DNA of 64,000 bases from CAZPKH01 sp964587165 (GCA_964587165.1 CAZPKH010000005.1:11420-75419), one strand, 5' to 3'; counted from the first letter of the stretch, positions 23,426-33,932 are shown. The notes: a model not told the origin generated them from the sequence alone. Made by a program: numbers and translations.

Positions 23426-26400
23426 ACGATATACCGTAAGCGGTATTGGTGGTGGGGTAAGCCGAGTTTGACACTATCGGCGTATTGATCTGATGGTCGA
23501 AGAAGGCCGACATGGTGAGTCGCTTCGACATGATGTAGCTTGCAGCAAAGTTTATATTTATAGTGCGCGCGCCGCCGGTGGGCTGCGTGTAGGCTGTCTC
23601 GATGCGTCGTATCAGCGCCTGCGTGAGCTGATAGCCGAAGTCGAGCGTGAGCGACAGGTCGTTGCTGATGCCCTGCTGCGACCCTTTCATCTTAAGGATG
23701 GTGTTGAAATTCACAATCTTGTAGCCTACACCTACGGTGACACCTTTTGATGTCGACTCCACAACCTGTCCGGCCGATGTGTTGAGCGTGAGGGTGCGCT
23801 GATCGCGATACTCGGCATTGAGGGTCATGTCGTTTTTGAGAGTGACCGACAGACCGACAAGCGGAGCGAATTTCTCGGTGATGGCTACCGACGATATATT
23901 GAACGGCGACGACGGGAAGGGCTGCCCGGTGAGTTCGTCGAGGGTGAAGCCGAGATTGCCGCCGTCGACGGTGAGCCAGTTGAGATACGACGAGTATGAT
24001 CCCACCGAGTATGTGCACTGATAGGCGTGGTTGAGGGTGAAGCTCTTGAAGATGTCGCGCATACCGGCGATATCGATAAATCCGTCGTAGGTCACGCGCC
24101 AGTTGGGGAGTATCGAGCTGATGCCCGGGAACGGATTAAGGTTCTGGCGGTTGATGTCGGTGCCGGTATATGCGGCCACAAATGCCGGGATAAGCACATC
24201 GGAGCCTGTCGAACTGACGGTGCCTATCCGGGGGTCGAACGGCTTGCCGGCATTGGGGTTTTCAGCCATAAATCCGCCGGTAGGGTAGCAGTAGCCGGCA
24301 TATTGAGCCTGAACGCGCTGAGCAGCTACGGGGATGTTGTCCAGGAAGCGGTCGAAGGCGCCGCTGCGGTAGCCGTCGTCGGCTTTCGACCCTTTCAGTG
24401 CGGTCCCTATGGCGCAGTGCGTGCGGGTGTAGGAGCCGGAAAGTGTGACGGGCATATCGGCATACATGAACTGTATCTGCTTCGTTCGGTTGTCGGTACG
24501 GTTGCCTGTGAGCACTATCTTGAGGCCGCGCACTGGCTCGACGGTGAGCTCGATGTTGAGCTCGTTGGTGCGACTGAACAGTGCCGGCGATGTCTGGCCG
24601 TTGTCGCACATCAGCCACCCGCGCTCTTTGGCCTGATTGATATAATCCTCGCCGGTGAATCCGAATGCGAAATCCAGACCGGGCGACATCGGGCCGTAGT
24701 TGGTCGACTGTCCGAAAATGTCGCCTATTTCGGGAGCGAAGAGCGGTATGGTTGTCGAAGTGGTGTTGCGGTAGCGCACCGACAGGCTGCGGGGCATCAT
24801 AAGCAGGCGCACGCCGTAGTCCATCACATTCTTCCACTTCGGACGGTCGTCCTTGGTCTGCTCGGTGATGGTGAATTTATAGTTGCCTTCGCCCTGAGTG
24901 AGTATCTCCACGGAGTTTGCGTCGAGGGTCTTGAATTTGATCGGTAGCGGCTTGTCGTTCTCATCAAGCGCGGTTATTTTCACCTTCTTGTTGCGCAGGT
25001 TGTGCTTTATGGTGATGGTGGTGTCGGGCTTGAGCTCGAATGTACGTTCAAATTTCTTGGGTTGCTTCTTCTCGTCTTTCTTGTTGCGGGTGTTGCGATT
25101 GCCCGATTTTGATGCGGCAAAGCGCTGATTCACCTCTTTGAGATAGGCGAATTTGTTGAAGAGCGATTCGAAGTTTATACGGCCGTCGGCGTTCCATGCA
25201 GCTTGGTTGGCTATGGAGTTGCCGGTGCTTATCTCGTCGATTGTAGCGCCGCGATCCCAGCGGTAGGTGGCGTTGTAGCTCAGGTTGGCCGAGAGGAAGT
25301 CGATCACCGGTATACGGTTGAACGGAGCTTTGTACGATCCGGTGAAAGTCTGGTTGTATGCCCATGGTGTGCCGAAGTGCACTATAGAGCGGAGCACCGA
25401 GTCCTTCCACTCGCGGTATTTGTCGGGGAAGAGCTTGCGGTTGACGGCTCCGACAGGCTCCTCGATACGTGCCGAGGTGTTGGAGTTGAATGTGAACGAC
25501 AGGCTCTTTGTGAAGTTCCACGTGATGGCAAACTGGCGATCCCATAAGAAATTCTTGCTCACCATGACCGGAAGCTGGAAGTTTACGTCGACCTCCGAGC
25601 GTGTCTGCTGCTCGTAGTAGTAGCGCGACATTGTGGTGAGGAACGATATCGAGTTGGGCAGATAGTTGAGCTCCCAGTCTTTGAAGAATTTCAGATTCTT
25701 GTTCTTGCTCTTTATGAAGCCGAACGGTTTGATACCCTTGACGTATGGCGAGTACTGGTACTGGAATGATCCGCGATAGTCGCTGGTGTTCTCATACTCG
25801 GTGGTGGGGTCGGTCTTGCGGGTCTTGCTGAACGAGAAGTTGAGCGTGAAGTTGGCAGGATCCCAGGGCATAGGGGTCTTGCTCTTGACATCGAATTTCA
25901 AGCCGGATACGGAGAAGTTTGTCACCGTAGAGTTCTCGACGGCGAATGCCTTGATAGAGTCGCGCTGCGCTTTAGTGTCGCAGGCATCGAGGGCGTCCTT
26001 GAGCTTGACGTCCTGATCCAGCGGGTTGTATTTGGGGGTGGTTGTCTCCTTGGAGTATGAATAGTATACCGGGGCGCGGAGCTTGGCCTTCTCGGGCAGG
26101 AAGCGGCCCAGATCGCCCTGTACGGCTACGTTCCAGCGCTTATAGTCGTCCATACGGCGCTCGTTGAGCCCCTGATCTACAGAGCCGAATCCGGCAGTCT
26201 CGATATGAGCGCCGACGTTCACCTGCGCCACGTCGCTCACCCCGAGGTTGAGCTGTCCTTTGGCAGCCCATCCGCCTTCGGTATTGAAGTCGGTGACGCG
26301 CAGTTCGTTGAGCCATATCGTGCCATCCTTTGTCACGGCCGAGTTGTTGCGCACACCCACGAGCATCACACGCACGTCGGAGAGCGACGGGTTGCCGATC

Positions 26401-29400
26401 ACGGCTATGCGGTTGCGCTGATTGTCGGGGTCGCGGCCGGTGTAAAGGGTGGCGTACCCTACGCCCGAGGCGCCGTTGAGCTTGGCATGGTTGCGCTCGC
26501 GCTTGAGGTCGACGAGTGTCTGGAGCTTGAAGTTGAAATAGTTCTCCTCGGGCCATACTATGTATCGGTCGCGCTCCGACTCGTTGTTGTAGCGGCCGTG
26601 GGGGGTGAGCACCAGAGGCACTTCATACTCGTAGTAGTTGTTTTTCACGTCGGAGCCGAGGCGTATGAACACCGACAGCTCGCCCGACTGAAGGTTGGTG
26701 GGGTTGTCGATCAGAGTCTCGCCGTGCACAAACATCTGCAGCCGCTCGTAGTTGCGCAGATCCTGCGAGGTGTTTTTGTACACACCGCGGGCGTCGCCTG
26801 CCTGCAGCCCGGTGAGGGTCATCTCCATCGACTGCTCGTTGAGCTGGGTGATCTGCTGCTGACCGGGATCGACGATACGTGTCACACCCGGGGGAAGCAC
26901 ATAGTTCACAGGCTCGCGGCCGGCATTCTCCTCGATGTTTACCACCGACACGTCGAGGTCGCCCTCGGCCGGTGTGTCGCCGCGGTTGTTGAGGTTGAAT
27001 GCATAGTCGCGCCATTCGCCGCGCACCAGGTCGAGTGTGGCGAATCGAAGGTGTGTCACCTCCTTGAAGCCGGTCATGAAGATACGCGCGAAGCGTATGG
27101 TGGAGAAATCCTGAATACCGCCCACGGCTTTCTCAAACTCACTCAAAGGTATCTTGAACTGATACCATTCGACGGTCTGGTCCTTGCCGTCGCGTGTGGC
27201 CACGAGCGACACCTGCTTGTCGGCTATGAAGTTTTTGCCCACCACCAGATCCTCGGGGCGTATCGACACGTGATACTGGAAGTAACGCTCGTATTCGGCC
27301 AGGGTGTTGTCCTGATTTATATCCTCCACGTCGGGGGTGGCGCGCGACGACTGGTAGAGGGCCTCGCCGGCATCCTCGGGGTTGAGGGAGTTGCCCTCCA
27401 CACCGTTGTATCGTTTGTAGCGCGCCAGCACACCCAGGCGCATGTCGTCGTAGTCGTAGCCGCGGTAGAAGTGATAATTGTCGCCGGCAGGGTCGTTGAA
27501 TGGCGAGAACGGGTCGGCCATCATCGCATCGACGGTAGCCGGGGCAAGCTTGCCGCGCAGCTCCTCGAGATAGTTCTGATAGCTCGGGTGGGTATACTCG
27601 TCGGCGTTTATCAGTCCGTCGAGACCCACATCCTGCACATTGCGCGAGCCGGCATTGTTGTCGAATGAGTATGTGAGCGAGGTCTGCGACGACACACGCC
27701 CCCAGGCCGTATCTTTCATATACTGGTTGTTGCCGTCGTAAGGCACACCGTTCTCATACGATTTGAGACCGTCCTTGAGAATATCCTCGCTCACTTCGCC
27801 GAAGTTGAAATAGAGGTCGCCACCCTCCTGGTTCGGGTTGGCGGGATCCATGAAGGGGTTCATGAGCCAGAACTGCACATACTCGATGTTCGACTGCTCG
27901 AAGTTGGTGTTTTCGAGCTTGCGCATTATGCCGCCCCAACGCTTCTCGGGGCGGAGGAGGTTGCCGGACTCGTCGATATCGGTGGCATCAAGGTTGTAGG
28001 GGCCGCGCTCTGTGGGGTAGAACGACAGGTTGAGTGTCTGAATGGTCGACGACTCGCCGTAGGTGAGCTCGCGTCCGGGGAATATCTCGCGCGAAGTGAC
28101 CTCGCGCACATAGGGGTTGGAAAGCTGCTCGAGGTCAGCTTTTATATATCCCGGAGCAAGGTTGGAATTGCGCTCGGTGAAGAGGCGGTCGATGTAGTAC
28201 CAGTTGAGCAGGGCGCGGTTTTTACCGTAATCCACGTTGTTGGTCAGTCCGGCTTCGGGGAAGAGGGCATCGGGCCCCGGGTCGTAGGGGGTCGACGCCA
28301 GCTGCCAGGAGTAGGGTGAGCGGAGGTCGATCCACGACTGCGACGACTCGAAGTCGTCGATATACGACGAACCTTTGTTGGATCCCGATTTCTGCTTGTG
28401 AGGCATCAGCTGAGCCCACTCGCCCTGAAGCGAGAGGGTGGATGGAGCCGTGGCGTTGACCGTCGGTATCTTGTTGAGCAGGTTGGTGAGCCACATGAAG
28501 TTGGTCTTGTAGTCGAAATTAAGACCGAACATAGTGTTTTTGACCAACTCGTCGCCGATGTTCACTTTTTCGGTGAGAGCCTTCTCCGAGTAGTGCAGCA
28601 GGGTGGCGCCGATGTTGAAATCCTTGCTGAATTTATAGTTCAGGTCAAGGCCGAGGAGGGTCTTGCGCTGGGTGGAGAAGAGCGACTGGTTCTCGAGCGA
28701 CACGCTGATATTCTGCCCCGAGTCGATGATCGACTGGTTGGTGATTGTCACGATACCCATGGCATAGTCGACAGTATAGTCGGAGTTCTCCTGCAGAGTC
28801 ACGCCGCCGGCGGTCACTACCACCGATCCGCGGGGCACATTCATGGCGTTGAGGCGTATCTGCGAGCCCGACGAAGCCTGATACTGGCCCGACATGATAA
28901 ACTTGTTCTTGTCGGCAAACTGGCGCGCCACGGTGAGTGTCGAGTCGTAGAGTTCCTTGTATACAAACTGTCGCGCCGTGGCCGGGTCGCCTATCACGCT
29001 TTCGAGATGCGCGCCGAAAGGCTCAGCTACAGGGAATATTATCTTGCCCTGCGACGCTATTATCGTGTACCCCTCGATGAAGTCGAAGAAGCCGTCCGGA
29101 TTGCTCTGCTCGTTGGAGTCGAGGCGGTCGAGATTCATCAGCTGCAGCAGCGACTTGTCGCTGAACTGCGGCAGCGGCAGATAGTTGATCTGTGTACCGG
29201 TGGTGTCGCTCAGATATTTGATATTCAGGCGGAAGTTATTGCGCTGCACCTGGTATGCTCCGAGCGAGTAGATGTTTTTCATCATCAGTCGCCACATAGG
29301 CACTTTGGTGCTCTGGGTGGTGCTCTTGAGCATCTTGACAAAGAGGCACTGATCGGTCGAAGTGATGTCTGACGAAAACTCGCCCACCTGATATACCTGG

Positions 29401-30899
29401 CCGTTGAGGGTGTATTCAAACGCTACGCCGAGCACCTCGTCGGCATTGAGCTGCGACTTGATTGAGATGTATCCCAAGGTGGGGTTGAGGGTGTATTCGC
29501 TTTCGGACAGCAGGCGTGCGCTCTCCACCTTCTCGTAGTCCACGCCGCCGATTATACCGTAAGCGCTCAGCGGCTCGAGCACTTGCGTCACGGTCGAAAT
29601 ATCGCGCGCACCGGGGTAGTCGGCCTTGATGGTCGAGAGCAGGTCGTTGGAGGCGTTGGCAGGGTTGGGGATAGCCGGGTTGCCGCTCCAGTGGCTTGAG
29701 TTCATGGTCTGCGACTCGGCAAGGTCCATGAAAGCCACAATGTTGCGTGCCTGATTGTAGTTGTTGGTCTTGTTGGTGACCCACACCTCGCATCGGGTGA
29801 TGTTGATACCCGAGCCGACATACGGCAGGTGTGATGCGAAGCGGTCGTAGTTCTGATAGAAATATTGAGCGAGGAAATAGTGGCGGTTCTGATCGTAATC
29901 GTCGCAGTTGAACTGGAAATCAGTGGTCTGCGAGCCGCCTTTTGAGTTGACGGTGCGACTCTCGGAATTCTGCTGCGACACAAGGGCAGTCGCCGTAAGT
30001 TTGCCGAACTGCAGTTGAGTCTTTATACCGAACAGCGCCGTCGATCCTCGTATGAGCGACGATCCGGTGGTCATCGACACATTACCGGCCTCGATCAGCT
30101 TCACGATGTCGTCCTCGCCGCCCTCATAGCTCAGCTTCAGGTTTTTTGAGTCGAAGTCGAATGTAGCGTCGGTGTTGTAGGTCATGTTGAATTTCAGGCG
30201 GTCGCCCACCGAAGCGTTGATGGTAGCCTGAATCTTCTGGTCGAAGTCGAAATAGGTCTTGCGGCGTGCAGTGAGCGAAAGAGCCGGGTTGTCGGTCTTG
30301 TTCGACTTCACGCCCATCGAGATCTGCACAGAGCCCTGAGTCTTGAGGCTGACACCGCCCGGGCCGAAAATCTTCTCAAGCGGCCCGATGGCGAAATTCA
30401 TGTCGAGGATGTTGAACGGCTGCTTATCCTGACCGTTGGCAAGCTCGGCATTGCGCTGGTGATAGTAGTCGATCATCGACCGGCGCATCTCTATATCATT
30501 GTATTGCTGTGGAGTGAGGATCAGCGGAGTAGTGATGTCCATATCGCCTACGCGAGTACGCACCACATACATGCCCGTCACGGGGTCATACTCGGCCGTG
30601 GTCTTGATATTCGAGGGTGTGCGCAAGTCGGTAGCCAGCTCGTCGGCGGCATAATCCTCATAGTCGTAAGGCATAATGGGGCCTGTGCCGAATGGGAGAG
30701 GTGCGATTTCGGCCGAGTCGACAGCGGCGAGTTGCGACGGAGTCTGCGGCGGCAGATAGGGAGCCGGTGGAGCGAACGTCCCGCTCTGATACTGAGCCAC
30801 GGCAAAAGCAGCCACAGCCAGACACACCGCGAAAGCCGCGATGCCGAGCCATCCGCGCCGGTGGCTCTTGCGTGTATACTGTTGGTCTACTTCTTCCAT
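23403..30899 (-). CDS. sprA: SprA, outer-membrane translocon of the type IX secretion system
   Basis: A 2498-residue giant beta-barrel protein. An N-terminal signal/anchor (about residues 15-35) leads to a long periplasmic and barrel-forming sequence with many alternating strands and aromatic girdles. Recognisable SprA blocks include NFAIGPLEKIFGPGGVSLKTQGSVQISMG, GSSYIDDFESSQSWIDLRSPYSWQLAS, and the C-terminal series ending NTAYGISFNLSLSR. SprA forms the pore through which proteins with a C-terminal T9SS signal cross the outer membrane; with gliding components it also supports motility in other Bacteroidetes. No other T9SS genes are in the window. Reading frame is intact over 7.5 kb. Length is typical (about 2300-2500). 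Confidence 0.95.
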   Translation of the reverse strand: MEEVDQQYTRKSHRRGWLGIAAFAVCLAVAAFAVAQYQSGTFAPPAPYLPPQTPSQLAAVDSAEIAPLPFGTGPIMPYDYEDYAADELATDLRTPSNIKTTAEYDPVTGMYVVRTRVGDMDITTPLILTPQQYNDIEMRRSMIDYYHQRNAELANGQDKQPFNILDMNFAIGPLEKIFGPGGVSLKTQGSVQISMGVKSNKTDNPALSLTARRKTYFDFDQKIQATINASVGDRLKFNMTYNTDATFDFDSKNLKLSYEGGEDDIVKLIEAGNVSMTTGSSLIRGSTALFGIKTQLQFGKLTATALVSQQNSESRTVNSKGGSQTTDFQFNCDDYDQNRHYFLAQYFYQNYDRFASHLPYVGSGINITRCEVWVTNKTNNYNQARNIVAFMDLAESQTMNSSHWSGNPAIPNPANASNDLLSTIKADYPGARDISTVTQVLEPLSAYGIIGGVDYEKVESARLLSESEYTLNPTLGYISIKSQLNADEVLGVAFEYTLNGQVYQVGEFSSDITSTDQCLFVKMLKSTTQSTKVPMWRLMMKNIYSLGAYQVQRNNFRLNIKYLSDTTGTQINYLPLPQFSDKSLLQLMNLDRLDSNEQSNPDGFFDFIEGYTIIASQGKIIFPVAEPFGAHLESVIGDPATARQFVYKELYDSTLTVARQFADKNKFIMSGQYQASSGSQIRLNAMNVPRGSVVVTAGGVTLQENSDYTVDYAMGIVTITNQSIIDSGQNISVSLENQSLFSTQRKTLLGLDLNYKFSKDFNIGATLLHYSEKALTEKVNIGDELVKNTMFGLNFDYKTNFMWLTNLLNKIPTVNATAPSTLSLQGEWAQLMPHKQKSGSNKGSSYIDDFESSQSWIDLRSPYSWQLASTPYDPGPDALFPEAGLTNNVDYGKNRALLNWYYIDRLFTERNSNLAPGYIKADLEQLSNPYVREVTSREIFPGRELTYGESSTIQTLNLSFYPTERGPYNLDATDIDESGNLLRPEKRWGGIMRKLENTNFEQSNIEYVQFWLMNPFMDPANPNQEGGDLYFNFGEVSEDILKDGLKSYENGVPYDGNNQYMKDTAWGRVSSQTSLTYSFDNNAGSRNVQDVGLDGLINADEYTHPSYQNYLEELRGKLAPATVDAMMADPFSPFNDPAGDNYHFYRGYDYDDMRLGVLARYKRYNGVEGNSLNPEDAGEALYQSSRATPDVEDINQDNTLAEYERYFQYHVSIRPEDLVVGKNFIADKQVSLVATRDGKDQTVEWYQFKIPLSEFEKAVGGIQDFSTIRFARIFMTGFKEVTHLRFATLDLVRGEWRDYAFNLNNRGDTPAEGDLDVSVVNIEENAGREPVNYVLPPGVTRIVDPGQQQITQLNEQSMEMTLTGLQAGDARGVYKNTSQDLRNYERLQMFVHGETLIDNPTNLQSGELSVFIRLGSDVKNNYYEYEVPLVLTPHGRYNNESERDRYIVWPEENYFNFKLQTLVDLKRERNHAKLNGASGVGYATLYTGRDPDNQRNRIAVIGNPSLSDVRVMLVGVRNNSAVTKDGTIWLNELRVTDFNTEGGWAAKGQLNLGVSDVAQVNVGAHIETAGFGSVDQGLNERRMDDYKRWNVAVQGDLGRFLPEKAKLRAPVYYSYSKETTTPKYNPLDQDVKLKDALDACDTKAQRDSIKAFAVENSTVTNFSVSGLKFDVKSKTPMPWDPANFTLNFSFSKTRKTDPTTEYENTSDYRGSFQYQYSPYVKGIKPFGFIKSKNKNLKFFKDWELNYLPNSISFLTTMSRYYYEQQTRSEVDVNFQLPVMVSKNFLWDRQFAITWNFTKSLSFTFNSNTSARIEEPVGAVNRKLFPDKYREWKDSVLRSIVHFGTPWAYNQTFTGSYKAPFNRIPVIDFLSANLSYNATYRWDRGATIDEISTGNSIANQAAWNADGRINFESLFNKFAYLKEVNQRFAASKSGNRNTRNKKDEKKQPKKFERTFELKPDTTITIKHNLRNKKVKITALDENDKPLPIKFKTLDANSVEILTQGEGNYKFTITEQTKDDRPKWKNVMDYGVRLLMMPRSLSVRYRNTTSTTIPLFAPEIGDIFGQSTNYGPMSPGLDFAFGFTGEDYINQAKERGWLMCDNGQTSPALFSRTNELNIELTVEPVRGLKIVLTGNRTDNRTKQIQFMYADMPVTLSGSYTRTHCAIGTALKGSKADDGYRSGAFDRFLDNIPVAAQRVQAQYAGYCYPTGGFMAENPNAGKPFDPRIGTVSSTGSDVLIPAFVAAYTGTDINRQNLNPFPGISSILPNWRVTYDGFIDIAGMRDIFKSFTLNHAYQCTYSVGSYSSYLNWLTVDGGNLGFTLDELTGQPFPSSPFNISSVAITEKFAPLVGLSVTLKNDMTLNAEYRDQRTLTLNTSAGQVVESTSKGVTVGVGYKIVNFNTILKMKGSQQGISNDLSLTLDFGYQLTQALIRRIETAYTQPTGGARTININFAASYIMSKRLTMSAFFDHQINTPIVSNSAYPTTNTAYGISFNLSLSR

Positions 30900-31045
30900 T
30901 GCATATCAGCGTGTTGTGGTCACGACAGCTAACGTCGCACCAATCGGCTTGATACAAGTCGACTATCTAATAAACGCACCGCCTCCGCAATTATTTTATA
31001 AATCTCCCCCTATTCCCCAAAAATCACTGGTCCTTTGTCTTCATT

Positions 31046-32329
31046 TTATAGGTTTGCTTCCGGTGCTGACTCCTGAGTCAGGAATGTCCGTACCTTCTCC
31101 GAAGCGCCGGGGTCATAAACTGCTACGATGTTGAATGCAAAGAGAATATCGGTAATGCCGTTATCTGACACATACTCCTTCATATTAATATCAAATCTCC
31201 GATAATCCACTATATGAACCTGATTGAATGACTTAAATAGGTATCCGGGGATGGCGTTTCCGTACGAATCTTTGATAATGAGAAGCCGTCGAGATCCGGG
31301 TGTATCGGTCTGAACTTTTACAAGAAAATGGTCTCCGCCCATGAATACACAGTATTTCATAAAGCGATTCTGCTCTTTGAAAAAATCACCTTCGGTTGGG
31401 CCGTCGACCCTGCGGGGATACGGCTTATCTTTATGCACTTCTTGAGAGTAAGTTACGAAAGTGGCGGTATAATTTGTACCGTTAGGTGTGTAATACGTGA
31501 ACTCCTCCGGATTATCCCATAGAGAAATATCCTTGGTCTTTCCAAACATTGAACCCAAGAATCCTGTAGATGTATGCGCGGTGTAATCGCTCAAATCATT
31601 GAACGGCACCTCAGCTGTCCGTGCAAACTCTGCCGCAGCATAGTATGCTCCCAATGGCGACCAGTGATGATCGGTGCGCAGATATATCTTCTCGTTGGTA
31701 TGTTTAGCTAAAGCACCATATGCATCGACGAATTTCACTTCAGGCCGCAGACGGTCGCGCATATAAGATAGCATACCGGTCTGCGACATATACTTGTCGC
31801 CTACCGCCGTGGGAGTGTAAAATTCGGAGCTACGCGGTGCTATCAAAGTATAAATCTGTACTCCGGGAAAAGCGTCGCAGTAATCGTTAACCAACTTAAT
31901 GAAAGGATCGCTCTGTTGATTCGGAGCATTGAAGAGAAGCAGTGCCCGAGTGTTTTCGCCGGTACCGGCTACGATAATTCCTGCGCTTTGACTGTCGGCT
32001 GTATTGGTTTTAAAACTTATCGGCTCCGAGTCGCTATATATATATATATATGAAGTTAGCTTCAATGCGTCGCGCAGGCGCATGCTCCCGAGTAGGAAAT
32101 TTTCGCGGAATGGCTCGGTGTCGCTGAACCAGTGGGACACATCGGCTGTGAATTGCTGAGGATTCTCACTCAATTCCTCCCATTGGGGGAATTTATCAGT
32201 GGAGCGTCGTTCCAATCCTGAAAACTTAGGGCGGGGAAAGAACAGAAATATCACTGTCAATGCAGCGAAAACTACCCCGACAATGGCGATATATACTCGG
32301 TGCTCGATATGTTTGATTTTTGATTTCAT
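31046..32329 (-). CDS. DHHW/AlgJ-like protein of surface O-acylation
   Basis: A 427-residue membrane-anchored protein with one transmembrane segment (about residues 12-31) and a large periplasmic SGNH-like domain. The DHHW motif is at residues 220-223 (LRTDHHWSPLGAYY), the N-terminal part resembles AlgJ/AlgX (FPQWEELSENPQQFTADVSHWFSDTEPFRENFL), and a nucleophile-type GDH occurs in VFMGGDHFL. In alginate systems such proteins transfer acetyl groups onto the polymer delivered by the partner MBOAT, encoded here 6 bases upstream. Residues 94-98 (YIYIY) are encoded by a 17-base TA repeat. The gene is richer in A+T than its neighbours. Acceptor glycan unknown. Confidence 0.85.
   Translation of the reverse strand: MKSKIKHIEHRVYIAIVGVVFAALTVIFLFFPRPKFSGLERRSTDKFPQWEELSENPQQFTADVSHWFSDTEPFRENFLLGSMRLRDALKLTSYIYIYSDSEPISFKTNTADSQSAGIIVAGTGENTRALLLFNAPNQQSDPFIKLVNDYCDAFPGVQIYTLIAPRSSEFYTPTAVGDKYMSQTGMLSYMRDRLRPEVKFVDAYGALAKHTNEKIYLRTDHHWSPLGAYYAAAEFARTAEVPFNDLSDYTAHTSTGFLGSMFGKTKDISLWDNPEEFTYYTPNGTNYTATFVTYSQEVHKDKPYPRRVDGPTEGDFFKEQNRFMKYCVFMGGDHFLVKVQTDTPGSRRLLIIKDSYGNAIPGYLFKSFNQVHIVDYRRFDINMKEYVSDNGITDILFAFNIVAVYDPGASEKVRTFLTQESAPEANL
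32035..32051. repeat. TA dinucleotide repeat inside a coding sequence
   Basis: Seventeen bases of uninterrupted alternating T and A (8.5 units) within the DHHW gene, at codons 94-98 (Tyr-Ile-Tyr-Ile-Tyr). Gain or loss of one unit would shift the frame well before the catalytic DHHW motif. Confidence 0.95.
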
Positions 32330-32335
32330 CTCCGC

Positions 32336-33805
32336 TCAGAATCGGGTGTACAGGAAAGCATTGTTTGTTGCGCCGACAAGCAATGTAATGCTTGCGAGCA
32401 ATATAATTATCGAGGCCAAAGCACGAAAAGCGTATACGGTGACGGCGCCGCCGGTTTTGCCCGGACGAATCATCATCCTCTCGATGCCTTCGGCCACTTT
32501 GCTCCTTACGGGCATACAAAGTATTATGGCGGCTACCCAAAGCCAGATATTGTCGACAAGCAGGCTCTCGACATCAAACGGCAATCCCTGAGAGCGACCC
32601 ATGCCGAAGAATGCATGGAAGAATCGCCACATGCGCCCCATGTCGTCAAAATAGAATAGTGCCCACCCGATCACGATCAGCAGTATGCTGTAGATGTGAA
32701 GCAGCAGAGCCGGTACCTTCCAGCGCAGCAGGGTGTATTTCTCGATCATGATGATCAAGCCGTAATATAATCCCCAGATTATGAAATTCCAGCTTGCCCC
32801 GTGCCACATACCGGTCAGAAACCATACGGTCATGATATTGACAGGCTGATGGCGGCGGTTGCCTCCCATCGGTATATACACGTAATCGCGGAAGAACGAC
32901 CCTAAACTCATGTGCCAGCGGCGCCAGAACTCGGTCATCGACCGACATACGTACGGGTGATTAAAATTCTCGGGGAAATGAAATCCTACACTGCGGCCAA
33001 GTCCGATAGCCATGTCCGAGTAGCCGGAGAAGTCGAAATAGATCTGCAATGTAAAGGCGAATATGCCTACCCAAGCACCGGCAGTAGAAAGGTAGAACAA
33101 CTGTCCCCCCAACAGCTCGGTGGCTATTTCGCCAAGGATATTGGCGAATATCACCTTTTTGGCGAGTCCGATTAAAAACCTGTAGCTTCCTCTTGAAATA
33201 TCCTCTGCATCGGTGCTTCGGTAGTTTATCTCCTCGGCTATAGTGCCGTATCTCACGATCGGGCCGGCAATGAGCTGAGGGAACATTGCGATGTAAAGCA
33301 GCAGATCCATGAAGTTTCGCTGCACGGGTGCGTCCTTGCGGTGCACGTCGATCAGATAAGATATTGATTGGAAGATATAGAAGCTTATACCTATCGGGAG
33401 CGCAATATTCGGCACAGGCACCGGCATTCCGATCTGCGACAGGCTCTCGGCGAAAAATCCGAGATATTTGAAGCTGCCCAGTATCATCAGGTCGAGCACC
33501 ACGCCTGCAAAAAGCCACGCTTTCGATCCCTTGGCAGTAGTGGCCTTGGCGATACCCAAGCCGCAGAAATAATTTATGATCACTGCAGCAATCATCAGCA
33601 GTATATAGATCGGCTCGCCCCATGAATAAAACAGTACGGAGAAAATCAGCAGCGAGATGTTGCGCAGCAGCATCGGCTTATCGACAGACGTGCCTGTGGC
33701 CCGGGCGCGGCGGATGCGGTAACGGTCAATATAATGACCTGCTACATAGGTGATAATGAAGAAAGGTAGAAAGACGAATATGAAAAGGAGATCTGAAAAT
33801 ACCAT
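32336..33805 (-). CDS. MBOAT O-acyltransferase (AlgI/DltB-like)
   Basis: A 489-residue integral membrane protein with about 11 hydrophobic segments. The MBOAT core is clear: FPQLIAGPIVRY (about 175-186), FDFSGYSDMAIGLGR (258-271), FWRRWHMSLGSFFRDYVYIPMGG with His298, and the catalytic His335 in GMWHGASWNFIIWGLYYG. Such proteins carry an acyl group, usually acetyl, across the membrane to a periplasmic transferase; the DHHW protein encoded 6 bases downstream is the likely partner. N-terminus (MVFSDLLFIFVFLPFF) is the usual family start. A promoter -7 box is 63 bases upstream. Comparable pairs modify alginate, peptidoglycan or cellulose; the target here is not apparent. Confidence 0.9.
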   Translation of the reverse strand: MVFSDLLFIFVFLPFFIITYVAGHYIDRYRIRRARATGTSVDKPMLLRNISLLIFSVLFYSWGEPIYILLMIAAVIINYFCGLGIAKATTAKGSKAWLFAGVVLDLMILGSFKYLGFFAESLSQIGMPVPVPNIALPIGISFYIFQSISYLIDVHRKDAPVQRNFMDLLLYIAMFPQLIAGPIVRYGTIAEEINYRSTDAEDISRGSYRFLIGLAKKVIFANILGEIATELLGGQLFYLSTAGAWVGIFAFTLQIYFDFSGYSDMAIGLGRSVGFHFPENFNHPYVCRSMTEFWRRWHMSLGSFFRDYVYIPMGGNRRHQPVNIMTVWFLTGMWHGASWNFIIWGLYYGLIIMIEKYTLLRWKVPALLLHIYSILLIVIGWALFYFDDMGRMWRFFHAFFGMGRSQGLPFDVESLLVDNIWLWVAAIILCMPVRSKVAEGIERMMIRPGKTGGAVTVYAFRALASIIILLASITLLVGATNNAFLYTRF

Positions 33806-33868
33806 TGCAAATATATTGCTCTTTTACGATAACCTGCACAGTGACAGGTGATATTGACAATCAGGGTG

Positions 33869-33876
33869 CAAATTTA
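33869..33876 (-). promoter_or_regulatory. -7 promoter box of the MBOAT-DHHW pair
   Basis: TAAATTTG on the minus strand, perfect. A TTTG lies 23 bases upstream, overlapping the T-run of the RND operon terminator; spacing is longer than usual. Confidence 0.45.
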
Positions 33877-33897
33877 AGCATTTTATTTGGATAATGA

Positions 33898-33932
33898 TGC
33901 AAAAGCTCCCGCCGGCGATGCGCGGCGGGAGC
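33898..33932 (-). terminator. Terminator of the RND efflux operon
   Basis: A perfect 9-bp stem (GCTCCCGCC/GGCGGGAGC), 10-base loop, followed by TTTT, 24 bases past the permease stop. Confidence 0.8.

Noticed and set aside
23403..30899. Many long open frames opposite sprA, for example 26205-27668 on the plus strand
   Set aside because: They are shadows of the GC-rich codon pattern, have no domain or promoter, and SprA is unmistakable.
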